Part shown: positions 1-16,300 of the stretch, in pieces
Layout of the letters: the number at the start of each line of letters is the position of its first letter
Position numbering within the stretch: position 1 is the stretch's first letter
Origin: Pagrus major
Lineage: Eukaryota > Chordata > Actinopteri > Spariformes > Sparidae
Reading direction: 5' to 3'
DNA length: 64,000 nucleotides
NCBI RefSeq assembly: GCF_040436345.1
Contig: NC_133227.1
Coordinates: 23,992,671 to 24,056,670, forward strand
Notes under the pieces: generated by a model
What the model was told of the DNA's origin: nothing
Seen by the model: only the letters and a program-made list of their open reading frames with translations
The model's database searches: none
Translations under genes and position numbers: made by a program

Positions 1-620
1 AGTCATTTTTAAATGAACTGCGTTTACCGACAAAGGTTTTTCGAAGAGTTCCTGAGCCCATGTAGTAATATCGTTTATACAGTTGTGTGTTTCACACAGT
101 GGTGAACCTTGCCCCATTTCTGCTTGTGAACGACTGATAGTACGTGTCCACTGGGGCAATTTTGGACATGAGTGTTTGCGCTGCCCCCCAGCATTGGACG
201 CTGGACCAACAAGAAAACATCCTTGTTTCTGACTGCACCTGATTGGATGAATCATTGGTTGGTTGACTGCTCCGGGCATTAAAACTGGACCATCACGGTG
301 GCCCGTTTACAAACTTCCTATATTCCAAAAATGGTTCAACGTGATGTGTTTTTGTAAACATTTTTGGCGTAAAATAAGCCATGCAGTTGCTGAATTGGTC
401 TCTATTTTAGATCAACAACAGTTAGTTTTTATAGTTTTCAGGAGTTTCCAGAGACGGCAGACAAAGCTGCACGCTTTGCATAAAGTAGACTAGACCTGAA
501 CAGAGCAGCCAATGTGACGCCCCATCTTCCAAAACTCAGCGCTCTTTTGTTGCTCCTGTCCCAACTTGTTTGAAATGTGGAATTAAATTCAAAATAAGCA
601 AATATTTACAAAAATCAATG
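1..620. repeat. Diverged teleost interspersed element split by a second insert
   Basis: The outer parts (about 1-135 and 540-620) resemble, from memory, one widespread fish DNA element: a segment with 'cctgagcccatgtagtaat', then 'gtggtgaacct', and at the far side 'tcccaactt' followed by 'aaattcaaaataagcaaat'. In typical copies these parts are separated by only about 100-130 bp. Here about 400 bp of different sequence (roughly 140-535) sits between them, so this looks like a nested insertion or replacement. The block lies within or beyond the next tecta intron on the minus strand. Short reading frames inside it (for example 263-493) have no protein character. Family assignment is from memory and not verified. 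Confidence 0.5.
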
Positions 621-700
621 AAGTTGATGAGGTGTATGGTTTGTTAACTTTTTTGGACCAACTTTTTCCACAACTGTTTTGTAATTGGTGTTTTACTCAC

Positions 701-4882
<4,182 letters not shown>

Positions 4883-7800
4883 TCTAAAAAACAAAGAAAA
4901 TAAGTTGAGAGATCTTATCGACTGTGTGATTAATTTGCTCATTATGTTACCACTTCTTTACACATTGGTAAACCCCGTCTGAGCAAGTGTTGCATTTTTC
5001 TTAAAGCTAATGGAAACGTAGACATGAGTCATAGGACAACTTCCCATAAACACAGCCGTTAGTCAAAAGTAGAGAGGAGGGAGAACCGTCAAACCAACGT
5101 CACGATTCTTCTTTAAGATCAGGCTCCCAGGTCTCCCCTGAGGAGCCCTGAAAAGGCCCTATTATGCATGCCAGAACAATGTGTCAGGATCACATTTGCC
5201 TTACAGTCCCATGTGAGCCGGCAACAGTGGACTACGGGCCTCTCTGTGCCTCGTTTCCCTGCAGCTGATCAAACTGGCCCAGCGTCTCTGTGTCTGAAGC
5301 CGCAAGGCTGCTTAGGACCTCATTACCACTTCTGTTTGGGAGCAATCCATGCCTTGTTGGCTAAAGGGAGAGGAGCATAAACACTGGGGCACTAATGGCT
5401 TTAAGTGAGTAGGTTTGAATTGCCAAGGTCCTTGCAGTGGCCCTTTGGGGCTGTTCAGTGCCTGGCTTGGCTTGTTTCCCATTGGCAAAGTAAAGTATAG
5501 AGCCAAGTTGGCAGAATTTACAATCACCATGCAGCATTTAAAGTTAATTGTTTAATGAAAAAGAAAGAAACTTTAGAAGTATTGATTTTACCTTCAATGA
5601 ATTTAAACATCCCTGCCAACTATCCGCAAGTTAAAACTTGTCCCTTCTTGATACCATTGACCTTGTGAACCATTCTTACATTCTCAATCTGCATTCTCAT
5701 CTGTTATTGTGCTATTTTGGACTTATCAACCACAGATAATGTTCTAACTTTCATACTGCAACTTTTGATTTGTCACAAGATTTAGTTTGTCAATTTTTGG
5801 GCAAGAAATTGAAAATTTGAAAATGTGTGCCTGCCTCTGATTGGCTGCCTTCATTGGTTGCTCTATGTTTGACTCAAACTGTCAGAGTAGTGTGGTTACG
5901 TTTGTTCTGACACACTGGATAATGAGCTGTAGTTTCTCTGGTAAACACACCGACCTCTTCGGCCTCCTTCCTGGTCTGCTGCTGCTCCTCTTTGACTCAC
6001 TCATTCTCTGGAGCTGCTCTTCACTGCCGGTGTGTGTCTGGGCTAGGCAGAGCGGACAGTTCGGGTAACCTCAAGGCGAGCAGCCGTCTGGCTGCCCTGC
6101 TGACTTACATTTAAAAAATAGCACGCTAGCTAGCTAATTATTGTCTCATTTGTGGTGTGATTAAACAGTAAGTCCATTGTGGCCCACTGACTTCCCTCCC
6201 TCCCTCTTGTTGTCAAGTGGACCACCAGGGAAACAAAGATGTCTGTCAGATTTTTGCTTCTTCAACGGGAATAGGGACCTATCAGTTGAACTCGCCTTTT
6301 TTTCTCACCTTCTTCCATCTAAAAAACCTAAAAAAAGCTTGCTCCTTGGACCACAGGGCCTGCTGACACACGGCTTGCCTACTCTGCCTAGCCCAGACAC
6401 ACTGGCAGCGAAGAGCGGCATCGGAGGATAAGTGACCTCAAGAAGAGCAGAAGCAGACCTGGAAGGAAGATGAAGAGGTTGATGTATTTACTAGAGAAAC
6501 TACCGCTCATAAACAGCTGTATCAGAACCATAGGGAAAATGTACAGTATGATTTAACAGTTTGAGTCAAATGCCGAGCTAGGTACCGGCTAGCTGGCCCG
6601 CTAGCTACCAGTCATTCAATGGTATATCAGCAATGTCTCTTGTTTTTTTAAGTTTCTACATTAAAATATAATATTTGTTGCAGGACAAACTTCAGTAAGG
6701 GTGAAGTTAAAGTTCATGTACTGTATGTCACACTACTCTGTGTAGTTTTGGCTTCCTAAATGTGAATATAGTGCCCAACTTCAATAAAAAAAATAATTCA
6801 ATATATAATTTTTAATTACAATGAGCAGAGGCAGTAAGGTGCGTGATGTTACAATCAGGTAACAACAGGTAACACCTAGTACACCTGTTGACCTCAAACT
6901 ATAGTCGATGCCACTGAAGGCTGTAAAATATCTTGTGGACCTTTGAGTTTAGATTATTTTGTCACACACTATAGCGTGTAGTTGAATGAACCAGTAAACC
7001 AATGAAATACAGCATTTTGAAATCTCTTTTACTGTCCTGAAGACAATACTGTTGATGTGCATCTGTTTAGGTATGTGAATCCAATTGAATACTTCTCTCA
7101 AATCTCTCTAATGTGTGAATTCTATTCAGCTTGATGGTAAATTGTGTTCAGGTGTGCCAAGGTTAGTGAGCACTGCTGACAGAGGTCTGCTCTCATGTCA
7201 TCGGCCTCTCATCAAACATTGTCAACAGAAAGATTACCACAATCGCTCTTTTGACTCTTGCGGCTCACCATCTTATCTGACTGGCGTTAACTTGATGCCT
7301 TTTAGCGGGGCGATTAAGATAAAGCCCCCGGGACTTAAAAGATGAACAAGACACTTTGACATGAGTATCTGTGGGGTTACACATGGAGAGACAACTCTTA
7401 TCGTATCAAGTAAGACACATCCTTTATCAAAAGTTAATTTATTGTACATTTAATTTTTCTGCCTTTTACATTTGAGGCTCGAAAATGAGATAAGTCAGAC
7501 CAATATTAAGTTGTGCATTCAAAGACATGCTGCGGTGAAGTAAATTGCTATACGATAAGTAATGACGTATATTTAAATTATTTCTTTTAGAGTTATGATA
7601 TAACGTTAGTGAAAATCTATCGGGCAAAAGTTTACCAGTGGGTCCTAATTTGGGGCTTGGTCCCAACATGATTAAAGTGGATTAATATTATGTTGAATTA
7701 AAAAGAAAAAAGTTTTTTTTTTTTTTTAGATTTGTTAAAACCCTTAAGATAAAATTATGCGAGAAGGAAGAGTCATTATTTGACCATAACCTGTGATGAG

Positions 7801-7980
7801 GGGTCAGAAGCTTGTTTTGAGGGGTTTGTGAGCCCTAAAAATGAAGCACAAAAGGAACACCTGTATTAGATATCAACGATTGTATTAGACCTTAACACAA
7901 CCCATTATCCCCCTAATATCTGACCATGTTTGCTGCATCAAAAAGTTACAAGCCTAATGAGGAAATGATGCACTCACCTG
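4883..7980. other. Spacer upstream of tecta; no gene seen
   Basis: This is the proximal upstream region of tecta. No exon with protein homology was found on either strand. About 5090-5540 has balanced composition and looks single copy, so it is a candidate tecta enhancer or promoter (inference only). Further on, 5830-6440 and 7100-7400 also look unique, while 6650-7060 and 7680-7740 are simple AT-rich sequence. No confident TATA box or first untranslated exon for tecta was identified. Confidence 0.5.
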
Positions 7981-8350
7981 CCGTCAGAAGATGGACATCT
8001 AGCACCTCAACAGTCTAACCTGGCAACCTCCACACAGCAGGGTCTCATCCAGCAGAGGACCATCCAGAGAGTGGTGGTGTTGGTGGTGATGGAGGGAGTA
8101 CAATGAGGCAGTGCAGGTGATAGCTGCTGATGTGATGACAAGGAATGTAGAGGAGCTGGATGTCCTGATAGAGTTAGAGTCCAATTCCAGCTCCACAGGA
8201 TTACCAGCAGAAGCAACAACAATCCAAAAGGTGAATGGTAATGTCCTCCTAGAGATTCAAAAAGCACCTGTTGAAGCTGTGGAAGGAGCTCAAGAAGCAG
8301 GTGCAAACTTTACCTGGGATAGTGTTCAACTTAATCTGAGATCAGTGTTT

Positions 8351-8475
8351 GGGGAAGGGGGTAGGTGGAGGTGGAGGTGGAGGAGAGGGAAGTTGAGGGG
8401 AGGGACAGCATAGGAATCTGAGGGAGAGAGGGAGTGGAAACAGAGCAATATGGAAGAAGGGGGAGAGGGAGGTCA
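8351..8475 (+). other. G-rich, strand-asymmetric purine tract
   Basis: From 'gggaagggggtaggtggagg' onward, the plus strand is almost entirely purine for over 100 bases with many GG and GGG runs. It includes GGA/GGT triplet repeats near 8366-8395 and two long GGGAGAGGGAGG-type stretches. Reading frames through it (8111-8413, and 8342-8695 on the other strand) are low-complexity products of this composition, not genes. Confidence 0.6.
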
Positions 8476-9652
8476 GAGATGTGGAAATGATGGAGGGAAA
8501 GAGAATTGCTGCTTTAAATGCAGGAGAAGAGGAATGTTTGGTACAAAGAGAGGCTCTCATGCAGGATGAGTGTCGAGCCTTTTGGGCAGGACCCGTCATT
8601 AACACCTGCAAAGTGCCAAATGATGATAAAATATGTCTTTGGGTGGAGAATTTGGAGGAAACACTATGGCCTTGATCTTTTTGGAACAAGGACATTTGAA
8701 TTCAGATTTTTCATTCAGCATCTGAAGCAGCATTTTAAATCATTTGTAGATAGTTTCTCTAAAAATTGACGGTGTATTTTCTCCCCAAGTCTTTAGACTT
8801 TAGACTCTGCCTTTTTGGATGAGGCCTCAATTGCGGTAAAGCCTCTGCCAGGGTTCACTCAGTGCAGTTAAAGCTCAGGGCACCTGGGCACACAAGCTCA
8901 CCAAAGTAGTACAGTCTCACTCTGGGGCATTTATGGACAAAAAACAGAAACACACACACAGTCTGAAACCTCGCTTTTCAAGCTGTGTGGTAGGTAGAGT
9001 TACAGAATTAACATGAGTCACTTTGGAGACTCTGTGTACCCCCTTTTTTAATTAGGAACAGCCTCATTTACAAGGGTTATACAAGACACTTGATTTCCAT
9101 AGATGCTGGAGAGATAGCAAGGGGAAATCTCAGGTGGATCCACACTGATAGGGTCTGGGAAGGAGAGGGCAGTCAGTTGGGTCTTTGTTGCTGGAGGACA
9201 GTGGAAGTAATTGGAGAGGCAGGGAGCAAGATGTGTGAAAGGCTCCAAGACTGAGGGCAGGCCCCGGGCTCCCATTAAGCAGCACCGAGGCTCTCTGTGG
9301 AGCCTTCTTTTATACCTCCCACGTCTTGTTGTGTAAATGGACGCATACCCTTAACCAACCTGTGAAAGAGAACGTCGCACAAAGACGGACACAAGAATCA
9401 ACAGTTACAGGTGACCTACTGGGCCAGGGGAGCGTCCCGATCTCGGGTTTGTGTTTTGGGAAATGTTGAAGATGGAGAAGTGGGAAAGACCAAGATGGGC
9501 TGATAAACCTGATTTCTTACACTTACAATTCATTAGGAACAGAAAACATGATAGGGAATGATAACACACCTTCTTTCTTCTCTTAACTTTGGTGGTCAAA
9601 CCTAAAGCTGCTTTAGTCAGTCAATATTTGTATGTGAAGAAGTCACAAAAAT
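8476..9652. other. Intergenic DNA, no gene seen
   Basis: Apparently single-copy sequence between tecta and tbcel. No splice-consistent exon, tRNA or conserved coding segment was recognised. A short run of C and A alternation occurs near 8950-8962. Confidence 0.4.
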
Positions 9653-10131
9653 GAAATGTTGGCATTGTACATTTCTGCAAACCATGGATACGCTTAATTT
9701 GTACGTTTATGTATCATACCAACACATCTCATATCCTGTTCTTATGACATGTATATGAGCTGACTTTCATGTCCAGAGGAGAAGGGGACGGGGTGGTGTC
9801 ATGGCTGGTGAGATGACTGTTTGAGATGCTGTTTTAACATTTGTAAGCACAAAACCACTGGATATATTTAAAAAGATGTAGGGACATTTTCCAGCCTTGT
9901 TAAAGGCAACAAAATCTGATATTTTTTTACGAGACACAGTGACATTTTTCAGCTGTGTGTGTACAGAACCAGGAAAATGCAAAACATGACCTTTCCCTAA
10001 TCCTAACCAAGTGTTGTTTGTGCTTAAACCTAACCACACCATAAGCACGACGTCACAACATAAAACTGGAAACGGAACATAAAGTTTCAACATATCCATG
10101 GTTTGCAGAAACGTACATTGCCAATATTTAT
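9653..10131 (+). mobile_element. MITE-like element with terminal inverted repeats, copy 1
   Basis: The left end (9654-9690, with TTGGCATTGTAC and TTTCTGCAAACCATGGATA) is matched in inverted orientation by the right end (10093-10130, TATCCATGGTTTGCAGAAA and GTACATTGCCAA), giving inverted repeats of about 37 bp with few mismatches. The interior holds about two degenerate 57-bp units (9861-9975) with GGGACATTTTCCAGC and a GGCAACAAAA motif. No transposase is present, so it is non-autonomous. Related copies are at 43835-44355, 45392-45935 and 60285-60482. Confidence 0.75.
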
Positions 10132-10625
10132 TCAGCCAATCTGGTTGAACAATTATATTTAATGCATTTTAGTGCCTTTCAGCTCAGTTTGGTTTTACGG
10201 CCTGTAAACTCTGTTTTGTCAGTCCCACCACTCTCATCAACACCCTTCCACCAACAGGCAGCTACAGAAGTCCGGACAAACCCACTGTACGCTAGTTTCC
10301 TAACACCAAATGATAGACATGACAATGATAGGCATTTAGCAAGCATACATTTCCCCTCAGCAGTTAGTGGAGACCAAAAAGAGCAAATATAGAGGGTGAA
10401 AATTGGACTTGGTGGTATTATGAGACAGGATGAGATGAAGCTAGCTGGTTAGCATGCTAACTTCAGTAGACACCTCAGCAATGCAATACATGGGTGTCTT
10501 GTTTTTTCTTTACACTCTGATGGTAATGTTAGTTGATTTTTTAATGGTTTAAACTAACATTCTGAACATATCTTACAAATTTCCCTTTGACATGTAGTCG
10601 GTATTACATTTCTTGACCATTGAGG
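10132..10625. other. Intergenic DNA, no gene seen
   Basis: No coding or RNA gene was recognised. A short palindromic 'gttagcatgctaac' occurs at about 10448, as in several other places in the window. Confidence 0.4.
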
Positions 10626-11920
10626 CTAAAGAAAGCCGTCCTCAAAAGTCACTGCAGTCTCAAGTTCAAGAAGTTCAAGAACGTGGCCTTCATTGAGCTC
10701 GGAGATGCTCACTAATGCAGGGTCAGACTGAGGTTGGAAGGTGTATGCAGATGAATTGTATCGACCACACCTAGCACCTTGTTGTGTAAACAGAACCTCG
10801 CAGTGCAGTTGGTATTCTGATCTGCCCTCGATCTGCCCCATTGCATTATGAAGTGGGACTGAGGGCAGGAGGGCTGAACGGGGCCTATTGTGTGCTGAGG
10901 TGAAGGAGTCATTGGGGTAAGAAGGTTTGGGTTACTGGAAGGAGGTTCACCATTGTGAATGGAAAAGGAAGGAGAGGAGGGCAGGGCAGAGCCAACCGCT
11001 GGGCATCAGGGTTGAATTAGAGTGGCCCACTCCTCGGATTAGGTGACTGCCGAACAGAGCTCGGCGGGTATCCAGTCCAGGACCTTCTTTGTGAAGGTCA
11101 GGCTTGATGGATTTTGCAGAACTTGTGATGCTGGATACTTTGACCCTGTTCCCACACAGTACCCTCCTGCTGTGGAGAAACCTTTGATGCAATTTCAATC
11201 TGTGTCTCTTGCAAACAATTTTAAAGGTGGTGGTTATTATTGGGGTTATGCCTCCCCCCCCATGCCTCAGGGGATCAAAGATCTTGTGACAACCCTATTT
11301 CGTTGTTGAGTTCTTGGTTGTTGCAGCATCACTGACATCCCTCCACATCTTCATTGAGTAGAGTTTCTGGATGTTAAAATCTAATGCCAATGAACCTATC
11401 TCTGCTTGGTCAGTCTTTCAACTCGTCTTGTTACGAGCTTGTGCATCCATCCAACAACCAGTCCAATACCAAAGACTCCGTCATGGACATGAAGAAGCTT
11501 TCACTGTTCAGCAGTATTGCTGAGAGGATGGATGTGAGGGAATGATTCAAGGCATCAGTGCTTTAAATGAATCGAGCCGTACACCACGTCCAAAGGCAAA
11601 GATGTTCAGATTGGCCACACATAAAACTGGGATCATAGCCTTGTCCTTGTCTGTCTTCTGTGTTTCTTGGTGGTCCTGACCCAATGACTTGTACAAATGT
11701 GGATAACAATGCTCACTTTTGAACAGTCACTACTCAAAAAAAGAGAAGTTCAAACTCAAACTGGCCAGTTGCTCTGTAAAATGGGTATAAATGTTGACGT
11801 TTTTTCCAGAGAGTTTCAAAAACTGATAGATGTAGCCACCTGATTCCACTGTTGGATACCAACGAGCACTTTGTTTGAAGCTGACTTTGATTTAGTGTAC
11901 CTGCAGACATTACCATGAAC
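10626..11920 (-). other. Unidentified stretch with fragmentary protein-like frames
   Basis: The minus strand carries several short open stretches in different frames (11734-11916, 10947-11198, 10626-10841) in an otherwise AT-rich spacer. The composition is richer in G and C than the surroundings. They cannot be joined without stops, and I recognise no protein family. It could be a decayed retro-copy, a regulatory block or chance. No function is proposed. Confidence 0.25.
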
Positions 11921-13100
11921 CAGTAGGATATAGACAGATTAACTGTGAATTAGAGAGTTTAAAGGTCCTATTTGTAAGAAAAGTAGATTTTTGAGTCTCT
12001 TTCCGAACTCATCAAAAACTGATGCTTTGCAATGGTGGCTGACCGTACCTTCAATCCCTGCATGCCAGTATGTGAGAAGATGGGAAACCCACAGCATCAG
12101 TTTCTCACGAGTTTGGAATGAAATGAAATGAATGGTATATAGATTGAATTTGCTTTGTTTTTGCAGTGCACACACAGGAAAGGGAGGGGGGACAACAACA
12201 AAAATTAAAATCAAAGAAACATTTTGGAAAACAAAAGCAAACAATCTGTTAAGTTTCTAAATTAAAATTGGCAATAACTTGCCAGTCATGGTTCGACTGA
12301 TGTCCATCAGTGTGCAACATTTATCTTTCCCTATCACCACGTAACAGTACATTACATTCGCGTATACTAACTGCTAACACAGTATACAATGAAAAGTCAA
12401 CAGCTATCATGGAGCTAGCTTCTAGTCTTAGGTCTGTTTTATTCTTACCGACCAGGGGAAGTCACCAAGGTAGGAAAGCTTATACTCTATATCTGAACAA
12501 TGTATCAACATCTATGTTCAGGAGCTGTTTCTTGATACAGTCCAAGAAAATGTGAAGAGTACCTTTGTGACTGAATGCCTCCTCAGCTCCCAAACTTTGA
12601 GAAGGGGGTCCTGCTGGTGACGGTGTGTTGGTGGTGGGTGGCATAGATATCCCACACAGGATTAGAGTCGCGCTGTTGGAAGAGGAGGAGGGGGAAAATA
12701 GAGGGAATGCCCCAGAAACACAACACCGCCTGACACGTATGGAATGGACTCTTTGCAGCTCGACTAAAACACGCCTGCCAGAAAGAGAGAAGATCTGCAG
12801 AATCCCATCTTCTCCACCGCCAAGTATTCAGCCAGTGAAACAGAGCTGTGCATACCGAGCACGTGTACGTTCTGCCGGTAACATGAGCGATGCCACACTC
12901 CATACCTCATCCTTCAGTCAGGACTTTCCAAATGGTCTACAGTAGTTGAAATGTAAGCAATCCAATTCTTTTAGCCTTAGAGAAAAGATGCAGTGATGTG
13001 TTTTTTTTCTCCAAGTGGAAGTCTTCAATAAAGATGTTGGTTCACTAGTCTGGCAAACACTTTGGCCCAAAGCAACAAGACTTGTCCATTGTGTTTGAGT
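11921..13100. other. Intergenic DNA, no gene seen
   Basis: No exon or RNA gene was recognised on either strand. The frames at 12583-12903 (minus) and 12625-12945 (plus) overlap each other antisense and look like chance openings. Confidence 0.4.
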
Positions 13101-13104
13101 TTTT

Positions 13105-13336
13105 TTGGGGTGCGACTGTGGCTCAGGAGGTGGGTCCTACTAGTCAAAAGGTTGGTGGTTTGATACCTGGAAACCCCGGCAGCACGTCGAAGTATCCTTG
13201 GGCAAGATATTGAACCCCAAACTGGTCCTGATGGCTGTTCCATGAGTGTGTGACTGGCTGAATGTAGAAATATTGTAGGACGCTTTGGATAGGAAGTAGT
13301 GTGCAGACTAGAAAAGCACTATATAAATGCCAGTCA
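13105..13336 (+). repeat. SINE-like repeat with tRNA-like head, copy 1
   Basis: The head 'gtggctcaggaggt' and the later 'ggtggtttgatacc' resemble pol III A and B boxes. They are followed by 'tatccttgggcaagatattg', 'aaccccaaactg' and an end with 'aaaagcactatataaatgcc'. A related, shortened copy lies at 55686-55860. The family is common in teleosts from memory. Confidence 0.6.
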
Positions 13337-16300
13337 ATTCACTGTTCTGTAAAGATCGTTTAATATAATTATTGGTTTTCAGTCTCCTTGATATCTTATA
13401 ATCGGTACTGGCCCTGAAAAACCCCGTGGACCCCTACTGTTTAACAATCAGTTAAGGACTTCGGTTGAAGCATAGTGAAGCCTGCAGCACACAAGCATTA
13501 CATGAATAATGTCAAAACATTAAGACACCATATACATGTAAACACATCAGCAAGCATCAGTTTTATGAAAAGCAACAGCAGCAAGTGCCAGCTGCAGCAG
13601 AGGGCATGGCTATAGTTCATAGTATTTGGCCTGCAACTAAAAACTGCACATCACAATTTCCTTGAGCCCAGAGAGACGTCTTCACATTGCTTCTTTTGTC
13701 CAACCAACAGCCCAAAAACCCAGAGACCGTTTAATTATCAAAAAAATAGTTGGAAATTATTTTTATTCTGATCAACAATCAGGCATATCTGACTGAAGTC
13801 TGCCTGAACTAGCTCACAGGTTTCACATTAGGTATAAAAATGTAACAGAGGAAAAAGCCCAAATAATTAGAATTTATTTCTTTAAGAGAAGTGAAAGCAA
13901 CATTATACAGTACAGGTGGAGAAATGGCATTATGATCTCAAGAAAATATCCAGATACATTAAAGAAACTACAGAAAGCAAACGTGATATAAATTAAACAC
14001 TATTTACTAAACAGCACAAGGCAAACTGTCTCACAGATTAGCATCTATCTTTTAAGTTTAAATCTGTAAATAATCTTTGTTTTTTGGTATTACTGAAGGA
14101 TAAAGTGAGGTGAAAGGGGCACAGATAATATTTTAAAAGTGTCAAATTTACAAATGCCCATCAACAACATTATTTCCCTGAAATGACACATCTCATACAC
14201 ATTTTGAATCAAACATATCAAGAAATATCAGAACATGCAAATCACCAACTTAACCACGATAATGCTTCACGCCCATCCCACAACCTCCCATGTAAGCACT
14301 CAAACATAATATAGTATAACGTATGTGAGTCAAGAAAAATAAAAACCTTAAAAGAGATCTCCAGTTATCTACTACACAAAGTAAGTTTGTGTCAGAGGAG
14401 CGCTCCAGATGGCACCTCAACACATTTTCGGTAACACAAGGCTAAACTTCACTTGGTATAACACTTGATCCTGGACGCTCACTTCACCCAACATGATCTC
14501 AAACAAACTCTTTTGCGTTCACATCAGTCCAACATTTAAAAGACCCTGCTTAGTCATTGTCATCAACAAATGCACTTGATATTGGGCCCAATTTACACTG
14601 CATCTGTGCAGCAGACATATGGGGAAACGTCTGAGCTATTCAGCGTCAGGCGGGCAGGAACAATTTCCAACATGCATTGAGGGGAAAAGAGGGAAACATC
14701 AACAACACATACGTTCGTTTTTTTGAGTCTCCGATTGTTAGTCTGACTGTTAGTCTTTGGACTACGCTAGGAAAATGTAGTTCTCTTTTGTATGAAGCAA
14801 ACAAAATCTCCTGAAAACTTTGTCGGCCAATCGAATTTATAATTTCTTGAAAACAAAACAATAATAATAATAATAAAAAAGAAGACTTTATGACAGCAAT
14901 ATACTAAAACTGTTAAAACTCTACATGAGCGGTTACAATAGGAAAGTTTTTGTCCGTGGCTTTCCATGAATGCAGCACTCTGCAAGGAGATCCTGGGTTC
15001 TAATCCACTTGTTAGTGGGGTTGTATGTAAGTGGAGTTTCCGCATGTCTTTGTTTAACTGAATTCTGATTTCCTCTCATAGTCTCAAGACAAACTGGTCA
15101 GTTAATTGAAAACTCTAACATCCCTTTTCCACTGCAGCAAGACCAATGGTCTCCAATTCTGCTTTTTCCCTTCACTGATGTCTGACCGCTTTGGGTACAA
15201 ACTCCTGCTCAAGAGGAGATCCTAAAGGCAAGTTTCAAGTACTTTTAGGAGTTGCTGCTCACTCATGGACAGTTAGATATATCATTACATCACTACAAGG
15301 ACGACTACAACAACACAACAGCAGTACCTACAATTTTAGCACTGTGTCTGTACTGACCAGGGCAAGAGACACACTTGTTGGACAAATGAAGACATTCAGG
15401 CCCTCATTTGGTTAAAGGAGACCATTCAGTCATAGCATGAGTCAGTGTTCAGAGATAAAAAGGTGGTATCCCACATCACCAAATGGGAAGATAAAAAATT
15501 AAGGATCAAATGTGAAGATTCTTCCTTCCTAAATTGATGCATAGATCTGTATTTGATTCTCAGTCCTCTTCCATTGCCTGTCCAAAGGCTGCTCAAGGCT
15601 TCTCTGGGTTGCATGAAACCAAACTTGTATGAAAGTTGATTAGGAAATTTTTCCGTGGCAGTTTCTTCTATAACTGTACAGATTATGCTACGAAGTTATA
15701 TGGTCTCTCATTTTTGACATTTTTTCCAATCATGAGTCTGCACAGGTTGTTTTATTTAGAAAATTGACTGGATGCTCTACACAGTTCCTGTTCAAACTTA
15801 TCCTGTTCTATGCAGTTTGATGCAGCTTCCTTCAAAACTACACATGCAGCACATATTTTAAATAGAGCAGAGCTGAGAGTTGCCTCTGGGATGCTACCAG
15901 AACGCATTGCACTAGTCTGCTGGTAACACAAGTGTTGCCTCGAATGGCCGTGATAAGCTTTGGCAGCCTCATCGCAGCCGGGCCTGGTGGAATTGAGCTG
16001 TAAGCCTCACAAGTTTCTTCAAAGTTAAGGTTATGAGAAGCCCCAGATGCCTGCAGTGGAAAATGTTGTCAATTTCCAGTGAGTGGGAATGTGTTATTCT
16101 ATCTATTCTTTGATTCTGAAAACAATCAGTGCCAATGTGAGCCAATGGGAAAGTTCATGACCCCACATCCTCTGAAACAGCAGACACTAAAAGTGTCAGG
16201 TTTGTAAGACGGATGTAAAGGAGAGATTGGGGTAACGGGTGGCGAGCCAGAGCCGGTTGCGTGAACCCATTCTCACCTAAATGCAGCGGAAGTGTCCATG

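Noticed and set aside
8111..8695. Acidic/Gly-Arg-rich frames on both strands
   Set aside because: Low-complexity translation of a purine tract, with no homology recognised.
13105..13336. Possible tRNA gene
   Set aside because: Only A/B-box-like words are present; no cloverleaf can be formed and the body matches another dispersed copy, so it is SINE-like.
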